In this document: one piece after another, positions 63,530-64,000 of the stretch
Numbering within the stretch: position 1 is the first letter of the stretch
Layout: the number at the start of each line of letters is the position of its first letter
NCBI RefSeq assembly: GCF_900176275.1
Contig: NZ_FWXD01000017.1
Span: 1 to 64,000 of the forward strand
DNA length: 64,000 nucleotides
Direction: 5' to 3'
Source: Andreprevotia lacus DSM 23236
Lineage (GTDB): Bacteria; Pseudomonadota; Gammaproteobacteria; Burkholderiales; Chitinibacteraceae
Notes under the pieces: generated by a model
Database searches by the model: none
Told to the model about the DNA's origin: nothing
What the model saw: the letters and a program-made list of their open reading frames with translations, nothing else
Translations under genes and position numbers: made by a program

Positions 63530-64000
63530 ATGTCCGCGACGCAGTTTGATTTGCCGTTTGTGCCGGCTTCATGCGACCAGTGCCGCGATGCGGCCGCGCT
63601 GGGGTTCGGGTTCACCATGGCATTCCAGCCGATTGTGGATGTCAGCAGCGGGCAGCCGTTCGGCTACGAAGCACTGGTCAGAGGCGAGCACGGTGAGTCC
63701 GCAGCCGAGATTCTGGCCAAGGTGAATGATGGCAACCGCTACCGCTTCGATCAGGCCTGCCGGGTGAAGGCGATCGAGCTTGCCGCTGGCCTGGGTTTGC
63801 CGCAGCGTCCGGCATGCCGGCTGTCGATCAACTTCTTGCCCAACGCGGTGTACCGGCCCGAGACCTGCATCCGGGCCACCTTGCAGGCCGCTGCACGCTT
63901 CGGGCTGCCGTCCGCGCAGCTGATGTTCGAGGTGACCGAAGGCGAGCGCGTTGCGGACAGCCAGCACCTGATCAACATTTTCGATGCGTATCGCCGTCAA
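63530..64000 (+). CDS. EAL-domain protein, partial (3' end outside window)
   Basis: The visible 157 codons start at the ATG at 63530 with a GAGGGG upstream. [20 protein letters not shown] is followed by [20 protein letters not shown], the start of an EAL c-di-GMP phosphodiesterase domain with the catalytic Glu in [27 protein letters not shown] and [20 protein letters not shown] follow, with metal-binding Asn and Glu. The [14 protein letters not shown] segment resembles blue-light BLUF-EAL relatives, but no BLUF domain precedes it. Whether activity is retained depends on motifs beyond the window. Confidence 0.9.
   Translation, partial: MSATQFDLPFVPASCDQCRDAAALGFGFTMAFQPIVDVSSGQPFGYEALVRGEHGESAAEILAKVNDGNRYRFDQACRVKAIELAAGLGLPQRPACRLSINFLPNAVYRPETCIRATLQAAARFGLPSAQLMFEVTEGERVADSQHLINIFDAYRRQ

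Overview
The window is a chromosomal segment of a GC-rich betaproteobacterium. I infer Neisseriales (Chromobacteriaceae or Chitinibacteraceae type) from the protein flavour, the purC/purE/purK types, the coding density and the gyrB-dnaN-dnaA / rpmH-rnpA-yidD-yidC-mnmE arrangement; genus cannot be fixed from sequence alone. The first 10 kb is the replication-origin neighbourhood: gyrB, dnaN and dnaA run leftwards, and rpmH, rnpA, yidD, yidC and mnmE run rightwards from a divergent promoter region that carries one perfect DnaA box. An IS3-family element, cut by the window edge, lies just beyond the gyrB terminator.

From 10 to 37 kb the window is a mosaic of small accessory and housekeeping units: a PAS-GAF-PAS-GGDEF diguanylate cyclase; a copper-oxidase locus (a secreted multicopper oxidase facing a tyrosinase, with a small unknown protein and a membrane protein downstream); an HlyD/ABC-2 efflux operon; a YegD-like Hsp70; an AraC regulator; a thiamine-diphosphate 2-keto acid decarboxylase; several permeases; and purC. 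This section also carries nine copies (eight long, one remnant) of a dispersed intergenic repeat of about 110-140 bp. Each copy sits 30-50 bp past a stop codon with its GC hairpin facing the gene it follows. A 266-bp MITE-like element with 31-bp inverted ends and a TA target duplication lies at 27.4 kb.

From 37 to 48 kb come purE-purK with an embedded small membrane gene, a sensor-like protein with no signalling domain, a chemotaxis receptor preceded by a 40-codon gene, transporters with a LysR regulator, two tandem secreted lumazine-binding-like proteins, and nudC.

From 48 to 64 kb the most unusual locus is a four-gene leftward operon (membrane-SDR fusion, DUF4166, SRPBCC, and an 821-residue fusion of an alpha/beta-hydrolase-like domain with PEP-synthase/rifampin-phosphotransferase-type ATP-grasp and phosphohistidine domains), with an operator-like dyad upstream. 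Next come an atypical tRNA-Lys(CUU) gene beside an orphan lower-GC gene, an MsbA-type ABC exporter, a TauE permease, two tandem membrane paralogs, small unknown proteins, a dihydrolipoamide dehydrogenase next to a peroxiredoxin-glutaredoxin fusion, and the start of an EAL-domain gene running off the right edge.
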